NCBI RefSeq assembly: GCF_009834365.1
Contig: NZ_CP041348.1
Span: forward strand, 864,501-928,500
Direction: 5' to 3'
Length of the DNA: 64,000 bases
Origin: Komagataeibacter xylinus
GTDB taxonomy: Bacteria > Pseudomonadota > Alphaproteobacteria > Acetobacterales > Acetobacteraceae
The notes beneath the pieces were generated by a model that saw nothing but the letters and a program-made list of their open reading frames with translations, searched no databases and was not told where the DNA came from. Positions 18,887 through 27,695 of this stretch are shown one piece after another. The position numbers and the translations under genes are program-made. Positions within the stretch are counted from its first letter, which is position 1. The number at the start of each line of letters is the position of its first letter.

Positions 18887-19714
18887 GTGGCAATGCGACT
18901 CTCTCCCCATATGACGGTGATGCAGAACGCTGCCCAGAAGGCCGCACGCCGCCTTCTGCGTGACTTCAGCGAAGTCGAGCAGCTTCAGGTCAGCATCAAG
19001 GGCCCGGGCGATTTCGTCTCGCAGGCCGACCTGCGGGCCGAAACCACCATCCACGAGGAACTGGCCCGCGCCCGGCCCGGCTATGCCTTCCTGATGGAGG
19101 AAAGCGGTGCCTCGGGCAGCGAGGGCTGGACATGGCGCTGGGTGATCGACCCGCTCGATGGCACCACCAACTTCCTGCACGGCGTGCCGCACTGGGCCAT
19201 TTCCATCGGCCTGCAGCGCCGCCTGCCTGACGGCACGATCGAGATCGTGGCGGGGCTGGTCTACAACCCCGTGGTCAACGAGATGTTCTGGGCCGAAAAA
19301 GGCGTGGGCGCGTTCCTCAACGACCGCCGCCTGCGCGTTTCCGCCCGCCGGTCGATGAACGAGGCGCTGTTCGCCACCGGCATTCCGTTTGCCAAGGTCT
19401 CGGCACGCAACCGCCTGTCGTTTGCGCGTACGCTGGGGGCCCTCATGCCGCAGGTGGCTGGCATCCGCCGATTCGGCGCCGCCGCCCTCGACCTGGCCTG
19501 GGTCGCGGCAGGCCGGTATGATGGCTACTGGGAACTGGGCATCAAGCCGTGGGACTGCGCAGCCGGCATCCTGCTCGTGCGCGAGGCCGGTGGCTACGCA
19601 ACCGACCCGGCGGGCGAGGATCTGAACGATCTTCCGGCCTCCATCGATGCGGTGGTGGGCAACCCCCACATGCACGGCCCGCTGCGCGAACTCGTGGCAA
19701 GCAGCATCGGCTGA
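18887..19714 (+). CDS. Inositol monophosphatase family protein (SuhB-type)
   Basis: This 275-residue phosphatase has the metal-site signatures FLMEESGA (near residue 68), WVIDPLDGTTNFLHGVPHW (near residue 87) and the C-terminal GYWELGIKPWDCAAGILLVREAGG. It hydrolyses inositol 1-phosphate or related sugar phosphates; E. coli SuhB also takes part in rRNA antitermination. GTG at 18887 is used because AGGA lies 9 bases upstream. It heads a run with the OmpA-, MotA- and MotB-like genes. Confidence 0.88.
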   Translation: MAMRLSPHMTVMQNAAQKAARRLLRDFSEVEQLQVSIKGPGDFVSQADLRAETTIHEELARARPGYAFLMEESGASGSEGWTWRWVIDPLDGTTNFLHGVPHWAISIGLQRRLPDGTIEIVAGLVYNPVVNEMFWAEKGVGAFLNDRRLRVSARRSMNEALFATGIPFAKVSARNRLSFARTLGALMPQVAGIRRFGAAALDLAWVAAGRYDGYWELGIKPWDCAAGILLVREAGGYATDPAGEDLNDLPASIDAVVGNPHMHGPLRELVASSIG

Positions 19715-19787
19715 TGCACGGCACGGGCCCCTGTGGCCCGTTTGCCGATTGCGCCCCCGCCTGCAGCCCGGTAGCCTGCCGGGCATA

Positions 19788-20753
19788 ATGCAGCACACAT
19801 TCCCCTCCCTTCCCCGCCGGTCCGCGCGCGTGCTGGCCGTGCTGGGCGTTGCCACCTGCGCCCTGCTGGGCAGTGCGCACGCACAGGTCACCACCAGCAA
19901 GAGCGCGCTTGACGCCCTTGGCGCACCCAAAAAACGCGCCGCCATGCTGCCTGATGGCGGCAGCATGAGCATGTCGGGCACCACCACGCCTGATGCGCCG
20001 GAAAATGCGGCCAGCGCGCCGCCTGCGGCCCAGGTGCCGCCCACGCCCACGGCCCGCCCCCGGAAGGGTGCCAGCACCCCGCCACCCGCCACTCATCACA
20101 CCGCAGCGGCTCCGGCACCGCAGGCCGCCACCCCCACGGCAGCGCCCGCCGCGACAGCCCCCGCCGCAACAACAGCCCCGGCCAGCACGCACGCGACAGC
20201 CGCAACGCCCATGCCAAGCAGCAGCACGAACGCCGTAGCCCCCGCTGCCGCCATTGCCGCCCTGCCGCCCGTCGCAGCCAGACCGCCCGATAACCCGGTG
20301 CTGCGCCCGCCCGAGACCCCCGTGCCGCTGCACCCCTTCACGCCCCCGCCCGAGGTGAAGGCCGACCCGCAGGCCCGCGGCCGGGCGGAAAAGGTGACAG
20401 GCGGCACGCGCCTGCACTTTGCCACGCAGTCAGCGGACATGAATCCGCGCATGATTGCGGCCCTGCAAACATTTGCCACACTCATGCAGAAGCTGCCTGA
20501 CCAGCACATCAACATCGTGGCCTATGGCGAAGGCCGCCCCGATGATCCCTCAACGCCACGGCGGGTTGCCTTGAGCCGCGGGCTTGCCGCGCGCTCGGTG
20601 CTGATCCACGCGGGCGTGGCGCCCACCCGCATCTATGTCCGTGCCGTCGGCCTGCCTGATGAGAACGCCCAGGGCGCGGGTGCGGATTGTATTGACGTGA
20701 CCCGTTCCGGTGTGGTGGCCTCAACCACCCCTACCGACCCACCGGCGCATTAA
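19788..20753 (+). CDS. Secreted OmpA-like protein with Ala/Pro linker
   Basis: This 321-residue protein has a cleavable signal (RRSARVLAVLGVATCALLGSAHAQ), a long low-complexity Ala/Pro/Thr linker (about residues 70-190) and a C-terminal OmpA/MotB-like domain (TRLHFATQSADMNPRMIAAL to RIYVRAVG) with the spaced Asp/Arg positions used for peptidoglycan binding. It probably sits in the periplasm. It lies 12 bases upstream of the MotA-like gene and is likely in one operon with it. Confidence 0.78.
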   Translation: MQHTFPSLPRRSARVLAVLGVATCALLGSAHAQVTTSKSALDALGAPKKRAAMLPDGGSMSMSGTTTPDAPENAASAPPAAQVPPTPTARPRKGASTPPPATHHTAAAPAPQAATPTAAPAATAPAATTAPASTHATAATPMPSSSTNAVAPAAAIAALPPVAARPPDNPVLRPPETPVPLHPFTPPPEVKADPQARGRAEKVTGGTRLHFATQSADMNPRMIAALQTFATLMQKLPDQHINIVAYGEGRPDDPSTPRRVALSRGLAARSVLIHAGVAPTRIYVRAVGLPDENAQGAGADCIDVTRSGVVASTTPTDPPAH

Positions 20754-20765
20754 GGAAACCACTGC

Positions 20766-21812
20766 GTGACACGACCGACGACCTACCTTTTACGGGTTCT
20801 TGTGTTTCTTCTGGCTGTCGGGGTTGTCGCAGCCCTGCTTTCCACCACCCTCTATCAGGCATTCTGCAACAATCCCTATCTTGATGGCCTGATCATCGGC
20901 ATCCTGCTTCTGGGTGTGGCGTGGAACATCATCATGATCCTGCGCCTCATCCCCGAGGTACGCTGGGTCAACATCCTGCGCCACCCGCGTGAGGGGCTGA
21001 CCACGCCCCCGCCTCCGCGCCTGCTCGCCCCCATGGCCTCGATGCTGGCCACCCACGACAAGGGCCGCAGGCTGACGTTGTCCGCCCCGGTCATGCAGTC
21101 GCTGCTCGACAGCCTGTCCGCCCGCCTTGACGAGGGGCGCGAGCTTTCGCGCTACCTCACCGGGCTGCTCATCTTCCTCGGCCTTCTTGGCACGTTCTAT
21201 GGCCTGCTGCTGACCGTAGGCTCCATTGCCGATGTGATTGGCAACATGTCGGTGGGCAGCGGCGACACCAACGCCATGTTCGACCAGCTCAAGACCGGGC
21301 TTGCAGGCCCGCTGCATGGCATGGGCACGGCATTCTCGGGCTCCATGTTCGGCCTCGCGGGTGCTCTCGTGCTGGGCTTCCTTGACCTGACGGCAGGCCA
21401 GGCCCAGACCCGCTTCTTCAACGAGCTTGAGGAATGGCTGGCCACCATCACCCGCCTCTCGGCAGGCGGGCTGCAGGTGGGCGGCAATGATGCAAGCGTG
21501 CCCGCCTATGTGCAGGCGCTGCTCGAGCACACTGCCGAGAACATGGAAAAGCTGCAGGCGCTGCTGGCCCGCAGCGAGGAAACGCGCGCGCAGGAGCAGC
21601 GCCTGCTGACCGCGCTGAACGACCGCCTGGCCCAGTTGGCCGACAACCGGGGCGAGGACCACCTGCAGGGCATCGAATCCCTGCTTGCCCGCCTTGTGCA
21701 GGAATCGGCGGCCGGCCGCGAGCAGATGGCAGCCGACATCCGCAACGACCTGCGCCTGCTTGCGCGCACCATTGCCGCAAGCACGCCCGGAACGGGCCAC
21801 TCCGCTTCCTGA
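20766..21812 (+). CDS. MotA/TolQ/ExbB-like membrane protein
   Basis: This 348-residue protein has four predicted membrane spans: about 8-30, 39-61, 122-146 (LTGLLIFLGLLGTFYGLLLTV) and 180-200 (GMGTAFSGSMFGLAGALVLG). The last two match the conserved MotA/TolQ/ExbB channel helices, including the GTFYGL and GTAFSGSMFGL motifs. The C-terminal 120 residues are charged and helical. GTG at 20766 follows AAGGAAAC. With the MotB-like gene 26 bases downstream it probably forms a proton-driven stator-like complex; no flagellar genes are nearby. Confidence 0.82.
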   Translation: MTRPTTYLLRVLVFLLAVGVVAALLSTTLYQAFCNNPYLDGLIIGILLLGVAWNIIMILRLIPEVRWVNILRHPREGLTTPPPPRLLAPMASMLATHDKGRRLTLSAPVMQSLLDSLSARLDEGRELSRYLTGLLIFLGLLGTFYGLLLTVGSIADVIGNMSVGSGDTNAMFDQLKTGLAGPLHGMGTAFSGSMFGLAGALVLGFLDLTAGQAQTRFFNELEEWLATITRLSAGGLQVGGNDASVPAYVQALLEHTAENMEKLQALLARSEETRAQEQRLLTALNDRLAQLADNRGEDHLQGIESLLARLVQESAAGREQMAADIRNDLRLLARTIAASTPGTGHSAS

Positions 21813-21838
21813 CCGCAGACTAAGGCAAGGTTTATTTC

Positions 21839-22801
21839 ATGGCGCGCCGTTCCCGTCGCTCGATCCGTTCCGAACTGAATGCCTGGCCGGGCTATGTTGA
21901 TGCGCTGTCAACACTGCTCATGGTCATCATCTTCGTGCTGCTGGTGTTCGTTCTGGGGCAGGCTTTCCTGTCCGTTACCCTGAACAAGCGCCAGCAGGCC
22001 CTTGACCAGCTCGAGCACGAGGTGGCCCGTCTGGCCCAGATGCTCTCGCTCGAGCACAGCCACACCACAGCGCTCCAGACCGAGATCGCCACCCTGCACA
22101 AGGAGCACGAGGCGGACGTGGCCACCGCCACCTCGCTCACCGCCCAGCTCAACCAGCAGACCAGCGAGCGCGATACCGCCCAGAGCCGTGCCACCGCCCT
22201 TGATGCCCAACTGGCCCAGCTCAACGCGCAGCTCAGCGCCGTCAGCGCCGCACTCGAAGTAAGCGAGCAGGCCGTGCAGGAGCGTGACCACAAGATTGAC
22301 AACCTTGGCATGCAGCTCAACGTGGCGCTGGCGCGCAAGGTGGAGCAGTTGCAGCAGTACCGCTCCGAATTCTTTGGCCGCCTGCGCAGCGTGATGCAGG
22401 ACCACAAGGGCGTGCAGATCGTGGGCGACCGCTTCGTGTTCCAAAGCGAGGTATTGTTCCCCGTAGGCAGCGCCGACCTGTCGCCTGAAGGCGTGGAGGA
22501 GATCAAGGTCCTGGCCAGGACCCTGAAGCAGGTCGCCGCCCAGATTCCACCCGATGTGCCGTGGATCCTGCGCGTGGATGGCCATGCCGACCGGCTGCCC
22601 ATTCACACCGCCTTCCCCAGCAACTGGGAGCTCTCATCCGAGCGCGCCATTACGGTGGTCAAGCTGCTGATTGCCGAGGGCATCAACCCGCACCATCTGG
22701 CCGCGACCGGCTTTTCGGACTACCAGCCGCTTGATAACGGCACCACGGCTGAAGCCTATGCCCGCAACCGCCGCATCGAGTTCCGCCTGACCGACCGCTG
22801 A
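21839..22801 (+). CDS. MotB/OmpA-like peptidoglycan-binding protein
   Basis: This 320-residue protein has a basic N-terminus and one membrane span (about 18-43), which begins with YVDALSTLL. The Asp in this motif corresponds to the proton-binding residue of MotB. After it comes a coiled coil of about 110 residues rich in Gln, Leu and Ala, and a C-terminal OmpA domain (VLFPVGSADLSPEGVEEIKVLA to ARNRRIEFRLTDR) with the peptidoglycan-binding signature. It is the expected partner of the MotA-like gene upstream. Confidence 0.85.
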   Translation: MARRSRRSIRSELNAWPGYVDALSTLLMVIIFVLLVFVLGQAFLSVTLNKRQQALDQLEHEVARLAQMLSLEHSHTTALQTEIATLHKEHEADVATATSLTAQLNQQTSERDTAQSRATALDAQLAQLNAQLSAVSAALEVSEQAVQERDHKIDNLGMQLNVALARKVEQLQQYRSEFFGRLRSVMQDHKGVQIVGDRFVFQSEVLFPVGSADLSPEGVEEIKVLARTLKQVAAQIPPDVPWILRVDGHADRLPIHTAFPSNWELSSERAITVVKLLIAEGINPHHLAATGFSDYQPLDNGTTAEAYARNRRIEFRLTDR

Positions 22802-22824
22802 CAGGGAAGAAACGAGATCACCCG

Positions 22825-22866
22825 ACCGCCGCCTTTTTGAAAAAAGGCGGCGCCCATAAACTTTTG
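22825..22866 (+). repeat. Double-hairpin repeat, copy D (partial, second hairpin only)
   Basis: Only the right half remains: GCCGCCTTTTTGAAAAAAGGCGGC followed by CCCATAAACTTTTGT. It lies between the MotB-like gene and the converging TPR gene, where it can still act as a bidirectional terminator. Confidence 0.85.
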
Positions 22867-22883
22867 TCTTTCGGTTATGCCCT

Positions 22884-23498
22884 TCAGGTGGGCTGGCCAA
22901 AGGCCTTCAGGCGCAGCTGCTCGGTCTGGTGGGCAGCATCAGGGATGGTGGGCTCAAGCTGCATCACATGCTGCCACGCTTTCCACGCGGCCTGCCAGTC
23001 GCCGCGCTGCGCTTCCGTCTCCTGCAGAATCTTCCAGGCCATGACATCGCGCCCGTCATGATGGAGCGCCACGCCAAGGTCGGCCACCGCACCATCAGGG
23101 TTGGCGGCGGCAAGGCGAGCCTGCGCGCGGTTGCGCCACAGCACTTCTACATCGGGCTGGAGCAGCAGGGCATCATCCATGTCCTGCTCGGCATCAAGCG
23201 GGCGCTGGGCATCAAGGTCATCCTGCGCGCGACGCACCAGCAGCGTGGTGGTGGGCGCCAGATCCTTCAGGCGCATCTGCTCGATGCGCCCGAGCAGGTC
23301 GCGCGCGCCGCGCGCGGTGGCCGTATGGGCCAGTTCCGTCTCGAGGCTGTCGAGCGACGGCTCGGCGGATGTGCTGCCCTGCGCCTTGCTCGGCGGACCT
23401 GCGTGCCGGTCGAGCCCGTGGGCCGGAACATCCGCCGCATGGGCAGCCAGGGGCAACAGGCTGGCCGCAAGCATGATTACGCACGAAAAGCCACGCAT
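22884..23498 (-). CDS. Secreted TPR-like protein
   Basis: The ATG at 23498 starts a classic signal peptide (MRGFSCVIMLAASLLPLAAHA); upstream residues in the frame do not fit one. The 204-residue product has helical repeats resembling TPR units (DAEQDMDDALLLQPDVEVLWRNRAQARLAAANPDGAVADLGVAL, and a following unit ending at QLEP). It is likely a periplasmic scaffold, with no enzymatic motif. It follows the L36 gene on the same strand. Confidence 0.72.
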   Translation of the reverse strand: MRGFSCVIMLAASLLPLAAHAADVPAHGLDRHAGPPSKAQGSTSAEPSLDSLETELAHTATARGARDLLGRIEQMRLKDLAPTTTLLVRRAQDDLDAQRPLDAEQDMDDALLLQPDVEVLWRNRAQARLAAANPDGAVADLGVALHHDGRDVMAWKILQETEAQRGDWQAAWKAWQHVMQLEPTIPDAAHQTEQLRLKAFGQPT

Positions 23499-23574
23499 GC
23501 AGGTTACTGAAAACCTGCCTGCGCGGCTTTGCGGCTGTTCAAAGATGAACCGGACGGTCAAGGCCGCCTGGCAA

Positions 23575-23700
23575 TCAGCCCTGACGGGCCTTCATGCGCG
23601 GGTTCTTCTTGTTGATGACATAGACCTTGCCACGGCGACGGACCACACGGCAGTCCTTGTCCCGAACCTTGGCCGACTTCAGGCTGTTTCTGATTTTCAT
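23575..23700 (-). CDS. rpmJ: 50S ribosomal protein L36
   Basis: This 41-residue, very basic protein starts [20 protein letters not shown] and ends with [19 protein letters not shown], the L36 consensus for alphaproteobacteria. It is the form without the four-Cys zinc site; only one Cys is present. A longer frame starts at 23766, but the ribosomal protein begins at 23700. Confidence 0.95.
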   Translation of the reverse strand: MKIRNSLKSAKVRDKDCRVVRRRGKVYVINKKNPRMKARQG

Positions 23701-23798
23701 GATCCGACCCTCGACTAGCGGCGATGTGCCGCAAAAGAGGCGCCCGAATACCCTTGCCAGCGCCATGAGTCAACTCCAGCGGCGGATTCTGGCGCCAT

Positions 23799-24737
23799 TT
23801 ACAGCAGGAAATTCGCCTGCGGAATGGAATCTGGCACAAAAAGCGGGGCGATGGCCTGAAAATCCGCCAGGCGGGGCGAACGTGGCCGCCAGGCCAGGCC
23901 AATGGTGCGCCATGCCTGCGCGCCGCTTACGGGGCGCACGGTCACGCGGGTCCAGTCCATCAGCGGCGAATCGACCGCCAGCTGCGGCAGCAGCGCCAGC
24001 CCCATGCCCGCCGCCACCATTTCCACCAATGTAAACAGCGATGTGACGGCGCACTGCGTCTCGTCCTCCGGGCGCGACGACCAGCCACCCGCCTGGCGGC
24101 ACATGGCCAGCGTCTGCTCGCGCAGGCAGTGCCCGTCCTCGAGCAGGATCATGCGCTCATGCGCAAGGTCAGTCACCGGCACCACGTCAAGGCGGGCAAA
24201 CGGGTGCGCGCGCGGCATGACCAGCATGAAGGGGTCGCGCCACAGCGGCAGGGTCTGGCTATCGGCGCAGTCGCACGGCATGGCCAGCAGCACGAGGTCG
24301 AGTCGGCCCAGAGCCAGTTTTTCCATCACGTTATGGGTCAGATCCTCGCTCAGCGATAGGCGCAGGCGCGGGTACTGGCGCGGCAGACGGCCCACGAGGG
24401 CAGGAATGACAAACGGCCCGATGGTGGGGATGACGCCCAGCCGCAGCAGCCCGCTCATCGGCTCACGCGAGGCCACGGCCATGTCGAGCACGCCCTGCAG
24501 CGCCTCGAGCGCGTGGCGGGCCTGGCACACCACCCTGTCGCCCAGCGGGGTGAACACGACCTTCTTGCCCACATTACGGTCGAGCAGTTGCACGTCCATC
24601 TGGCGCTCAAGGGCCAGTATTCCGGCGGAAAGCGTGGACTGGGTTACGGCGCAGGCCTTGGCCGCGCGGCCAAAATGGCGCAGCTCGGCCAGCGAGACCA
24701 GATAACGGAGCTGCTGGGCGGAAGGCATCGGAAGCAT
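23799..24737 (-). CDS. oxyR: OxyR, peroxide-sensing LysR regulator
   Basis: This 312-residue LysR-type regulator has an N-terminal winged helix-turn-helix (PSAQQLRYLVSLAELRHFGRAA) and a sensing domain with the redox cysteines C204 and C213 in DGHCLREQTLAMC, matching C199/C208 of E. coli OxyR. Peroxide oxidises them to a disulfide and activates antioxidant genes. It is transcribed divergently from ahpC-ahpD, the expected target. Confidence 0.93.
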   Translation of the reverse strand: MLPMPSAQQLRYLVSLAELRHFGRAAKACAVTQSTLSAGILALERQMDVQLLDRNVGKKVVFTPLGDRVVCQARHALEALQGVLDMAVASREPMSGLLRLGVIPTIGPFVIPALVGRLPRQYPRLRLSLSEDLTHNVMEKLALGRLDLVLLAMPCDCADSQTLPLWRDPFMLVMPRAHPFARLDVVPVTDLAHERMILLEDGHCLREQTLAMCRQAGGWSSRPEDETQCAVTSLFTLVEMVAAGMGLALLPQLAVDSPLMDWTRVTVRPVSGAQAWRTIGLAWRPRSPRLADFQAIAPLFVPDSIPQANFLL

Positions 24738-24753
24738 CGATAATGCCGATCAA

Positions 24754-24782
24754 TATACACATAAATTATTCACTGGTATGAT
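24754..24782 (+). promoter_or_regulatory. ahpC promoter in the OxyR-ahpC intergenic region
   Basis: An extended -10 element TGGTATGAT (TATGAT at 24777-24782) is preceded by TATACA (24754-24759) with a 17-base spacer. The 127-base gap between the divergent oxyR and ahpC genes is strikingly AT-rich around 24735-24785 and is the likely site of OxyR binding; I could not pick an exact OxyR half-site pattern with confidence. Confidence 0.6.
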
Positions 24783-24864
24783 AGCAGCATCCCCGCCATA
24801 GATACAGTTGCCGGGTTGCAATACCGACCCGTTCCATATTTTAACCCAAACAGGAGATTTCCTG

Positions 24865-25407
24865 ATGCTGACAGTCGGTGACAAGTTTCCCGCCTTCAAC
24901 CTGACCGCCGTTCCCGGTGGGCCCGAAGGGCTCAAGGGCGAGTTCGTGCAGATCACGGACGCATGCAATGAAGGCAAGTGGAAGGTCGTGTTCTTCTGGC
25001 CGCTCGACTTCACCTTCGTCTGCCCGACCGAGATCGTGGCCTTCGGCAAGCTCAACGGTGAGTTCAAGGACCGTGACGCCGTGGTGTATGGCGTATCGAT
25101 CGACAGCGCCTTCGTGCACCTGAACTGGCGCCTCAACCACGAGGAACTCAAGAACCTCGAGATCCCGATGCTGGCCGACATCAAGCGCGAGTTGATCGAA
25201 AGCTGCGGCGTGATGGCCCAGCAGGCTGGTGCAGCCCTGCGCGCCACCTTCATTGTCGACCCCGAGGGCATCATCCGCCATGTCAGCGTCAATGACCTGT
25301 CGGTTGGCCGCAACCCGCAGGAAGTGCTGCGCATCCTCGACGGACTGCAGAGCGACGAGCTGTGCCCGTGCAACTGGAACAAGGGCGACGCCTTCATCAA
25401 GGCCTGA
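24865..25407 (+). CDS. ahpC: Peroxiredoxin AhpC (mycobacterial-type)
   Basis: This 180-residue 2-Cys peroxiredoxin has peroxidatic Cys53 in DFTFVCPTEI. The C-terminal DELCPCNWNKG contains C167 and C169, the paired-cysteine arrangement known from Mycobacterium AhpC (C61, C174, C176). This form is recharged by AhpD rather than AhpF. The ATG at 24865 is preceded by CAGGAG. It lies between the divergent oxyR and ahpD. Confidence 0.93.
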   Translation: MLTVGDKFPAFNLTAVPGGPEGLKGEFVQITDACNEGKWKVVFFWPLDFTFVCPTEIVAFGKLNGEFKDRDAVVYGVSIDSAFVHLNWRLNHEELKNLEIPMLADIKRELIESCGVMAQQAGAALRATFIVDPEGIIRHVSVNDLSVGRNPQEVLRILDGLQSDELCPCNWNKGDAFIKA

Positions 25408-25551
25408 TCCCTCTCCTGTCCAGGTTACCGTGCGTGGGCTCCGGCCCCGCGCGGCAGCCCGCGCCGCCTGCCCCGACCCCTGCCGCGCGCAGGCGTGGGG
25501 ACAAGCGGGGCCATGCCCCCTGATACCCCCAGACATCCATGGAGAAAGCCC

Positions 25552-26079
25552 ATGTCGATCGACTCCATCAAGGCCGCGCTGCCCGATTACGCCAAGGACC
25601 TCAAGCTCAACCTCGGCTCGCTGGCCAATGACATCACGCTTACGCCCCAGCAGCTTGGCGGCACGTTTGTCGCCTCCGCCATTGCCACGCGCAACACGGC
25701 GCTGACCCACGCGCTCGTGGCTGAATATGGCCCCAAGCTCACCCCCGAGGCGCTCGAGGCCGCGCGTGCGGCAGCCGCCATCATGGGCATGAACAATGTC
25801 TATTACCGTTTCGTGCACCTTGTGGGCGGCGACTATGCCAGGATGCCCGCACGCCTGCGCATGAACATCATCGCGCGGCCCGGCGTGGAGAAGGCGGATT
25901 TCGAGCTGTGGTCCATGGCGGTCTCGGCCATCAATGGCTGTGGCATGTGCATGGAAAGCCATGAGAAGCAGTTGCGCGCGGCAGGCATCAGCACCGAGCA
26001 GATCCAGACCGCGGTGCGCATTGCCGCAACCGTGAGCGGCTTGGCCGTTGTGCTTGAAGGCGTGGAAATTCCCGCCTGA
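25552..26079 (+). CDS. ahpD: Alkylhydroperoxidase AhpD
   Basis: This 175-residue CMD-family protein regenerates AhpC through a thiol relay. The active-site residues fall at the same numbers as in the mycobacterial enzyme: E118, C130, C133 and H137 in [10 protein letters not shown]. It begins 144 bases after ahpC, preceded by GGAGAAAGCCC, and ends before a strong terminator. Confidence 0.95.
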   Translation: MSIDSIKAALPDYAKDLKLNLGSLANDITLTPQQLGGTFVASAIATRNTALTHALVAEYGPKLTPEALEAARAAAAIMGMNNVYYRFVHLVGGDYARMPARLRMNIIARPGVEKADFELWSMAVSAINGCGMCMESHEKQLRAAGISTEQIQTAVRIAATVSGLAVVLEGVEIPA

Positions 26080-26096
26080 ACGCAGCCCCTGCTTTG

Positions 26097-26137
26097 AAAA
26101 AACGCCATGAATCGGAAGATCATGGCGTTTTTTTTCG
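26097..26137 (+). terminator. Terminator of ahpD
   Basis: AACGCCATGA and TCATGGCGTT form a stem around the loop ATCGGAAGA, with an A run before it and T8 after it, 17 bases past the stop codon. Confidence 0.9.
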
Positions 26138-26218
26138 CCTGCCCTGTTGCCATGACCGGGCCAGCCTGTTATTTGCCCTTTCACCGAATGGTTGCCACCC
26201 CGCGGGGTTGCAGCGGAT

Positions 26219-26295
<77 letters not shown>

Positions 26296-26337
26296 CTTTA
26301 CGGTGCCCTCCCAAAATTAAAAACTGTCTCTATAAGT

Positions 26338-26395
26338 AAAGAAGTTTTTGGTGAAGCTTTTCCCAAAAAGCTTCAGGAAGAACGTCGCTTTTTTA
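26338..26395 (+). repeat. Double-hairpin repeat, copy E (degenerate)
   Basis: The left half is clear (GAAGTTTTTGGTGAAGCTTTTCCCAAAAAGCTTC), while the second hairpin is reduced to AACGTCGCTTTTTTAG and cannot fold. It lies between tRNA-Asp and the converging fructosamine-kinase-like gene. Confidence 0.75.
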
Positions 26396-26403
26396 GCCTG
26401 AAC

Positions 26404-27225
26404 CTATCGTGCCCCGGCATCATCAAGATACTGCGCCACCATGGGCCGGTATGTTGCACCAAACAGCCGCAGATGCACCAGCGCGATCCAGAGCCGGTAG
26501 ATGGCAAAACGCACCGCATGCCCTGCTTCCAGCGGGCCTTCAGCCATATAGAACGCTGCTGGCGGCTGCGAAAACACACCCACTGTTGCCAGATCCACCT
26601 CCGCATGGCCGTAATAGCAGCATGGGTCGATCAGGCCGGTTACGCGCCGGTTCGCCACCAGCACGTTGCCACTCCACAGGTCGCCATGCAGCAGGGCGGG
26701 CGCAGGCGTTGCGGGCAGCAGGTCCGGCAGGCGGCGCATGAGTTTTTCAAGGCTGCGGGCCACGTCTATGGGCACATGCTCCAGATGCACGCCAAGGCGG
26801 TGCCCAGCCCAGAATTCGGGCCAGTTCTCCATCCATGTATTGCGCACAGGCACCGTGCCAAGGGCGTAATCCCCCACCCAGCCATAGCGCGTCACGCCGC
26901 CTTCAGGGCGGGCTTCATGCACCTGTGCCAGTACGCAGCCCAGATCGCCCCAGCAGGTGGCCAGCGTGCCATCAGCGGGCCGGTATTCCATTACCAGCGC
27001 ATCCGCATCCACCGCCAGCACGGTGGGCACGGGGGCGCCACTCTTACCAAGGGCACGCAGCATGGCGGCCTCGGCCAGCGGGTCGGGACCGTTCTTGGCT
27101 ACTACCGTGCGCCCGTCATTGAGGTAAACCAGCAGGGTCTGGGCAATGTCGCCGCCCTGTAACGGGTGCCAGTTCCACAGCCCCGACCCCAGCAGGGTGG
27201 CGGCGTGGCGGGCGAGGCGACTCAT
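26404..27225 (-). CDS. Fructosamine/ribulosamine 3-kinase family protein
   Basis: This 273-residue protein belongs to the fructosamine-kinase branch of the aminoglycoside-kinase fold. Its sequence includes LLHGDLWSGNVLVANRRVTGLIDPCCYYGHAEVDLA, where HGDLW holds the catalytic Asp and the IDP motif binds Mg2+. Bacterial members phosphorylate ribulosamine or erythrulosamine adducts on glycated proteins so they fall off. The ATG at 27225 overlaps the stop of the phosphatase gene (ATGA), and the pair sits at the end of the pentose-phosphate block. Confidence 0.85.
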   Translation of the reverse strand: MSRLARHAATLLGSGLWNWHPLQGGDIAQTLLVYLNDGRTVVAKNGPDPLAEAAMLRALGKSGAPVPTVLAVDADALVMEYRPADGTLATCWGDLGCVLAQVHEARPEGGVTRYGWVGDYALGTVPVRNTWMENWPEFWAGHRLGVHLEHVPIDVARSLEKLMRRLPDLLPATPAPALLHGDLWSGNVLVANRRVTGLIDPCCYYGHAEVDLATVGVFSQPPAAFYMAEGPLEAGHAVRFAIYRLWIALVHLRLFGATYRPMVAQYLDDAGAR

Positions 27226-27695
27226 GGCCGGCCCTGCAGGAGCCTGACCAGCGCCTCCGCCCCGGCGCTGACATCGCGCCATGTGGTCTCGAACCCGCTG
27301 GCATCGCCATAATACGGATCGGCCACCGCCTCGCCCTGCCTGCCGGGCACGTGGTCGAGCAGCAGCGAGAGGGCGGCACGCGCGCCCTCGGGCCGCATGG
27401 CGCGCAGATGGGCAAGGTTGGCGTGGTCGAGTGCTATGATGTGCGTAAAGCGGGTGAAATCAGCAGGCCTGACCACGCGGGCGCGGTAGCGGCCCATGTC
27501 GATGCCATGCTGCCGCGCCACAGCACAGGCGCGCCGATCGGGTGGCGAGCCGGCATGCCAGTTGCCCGTGCCTGCCGAATCGACCACCACCTCCAGCCCG
27601 GCTGCCCCGGCGGCCTGCCTGAATGCGGCCTCGGCCAGAGGCGAGCGGCAGATATTGCCCATGCACACGAACAGAACAGCAGGGCGGGCGGTCAT
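27222..27695 (-). CDS. Low-molecular-weight protein phosphatase
   Basis: This 157-residue phosphatase carries the active-site loop FVCMGNICRSP (Cys-x5-Arg-Ser) and the general acid Asp in VADPYYGDASGFE. Such proteins are annotated as tyrosine phosphatases, but homologues encoded next to fructosamine kinases were shown to act on protein-bound ribulosamine 5-phosphate. The tight overlap with the kinase gene favours that role here. It starts immediately after the gntK stop. Confidence 0.88.
   Translation of the reverse strand: MTARPAVLFVCMGNICRSPLAEAAFRQAAGAAGLEVVVDSAGTGNWHAGSPPDRRACAVARQHGIDMGRYRARVVRPADFTRFTHIIALDHANLAHLRAMRPEGARAALSLLLDHVPGRQGEAVADPYYGDASGFETTWRDVSAGAEALVRLLQGRP

Noticed and set aside
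20766..22801. Zorya-type anti-phage system suggested by the MotA/MotB-like pair
   Set aside because: No ZorC, ZorD or ZorE homologue is adjacent; the neighbours are a SuhB-type phosphatase and an OmpA-like protein.
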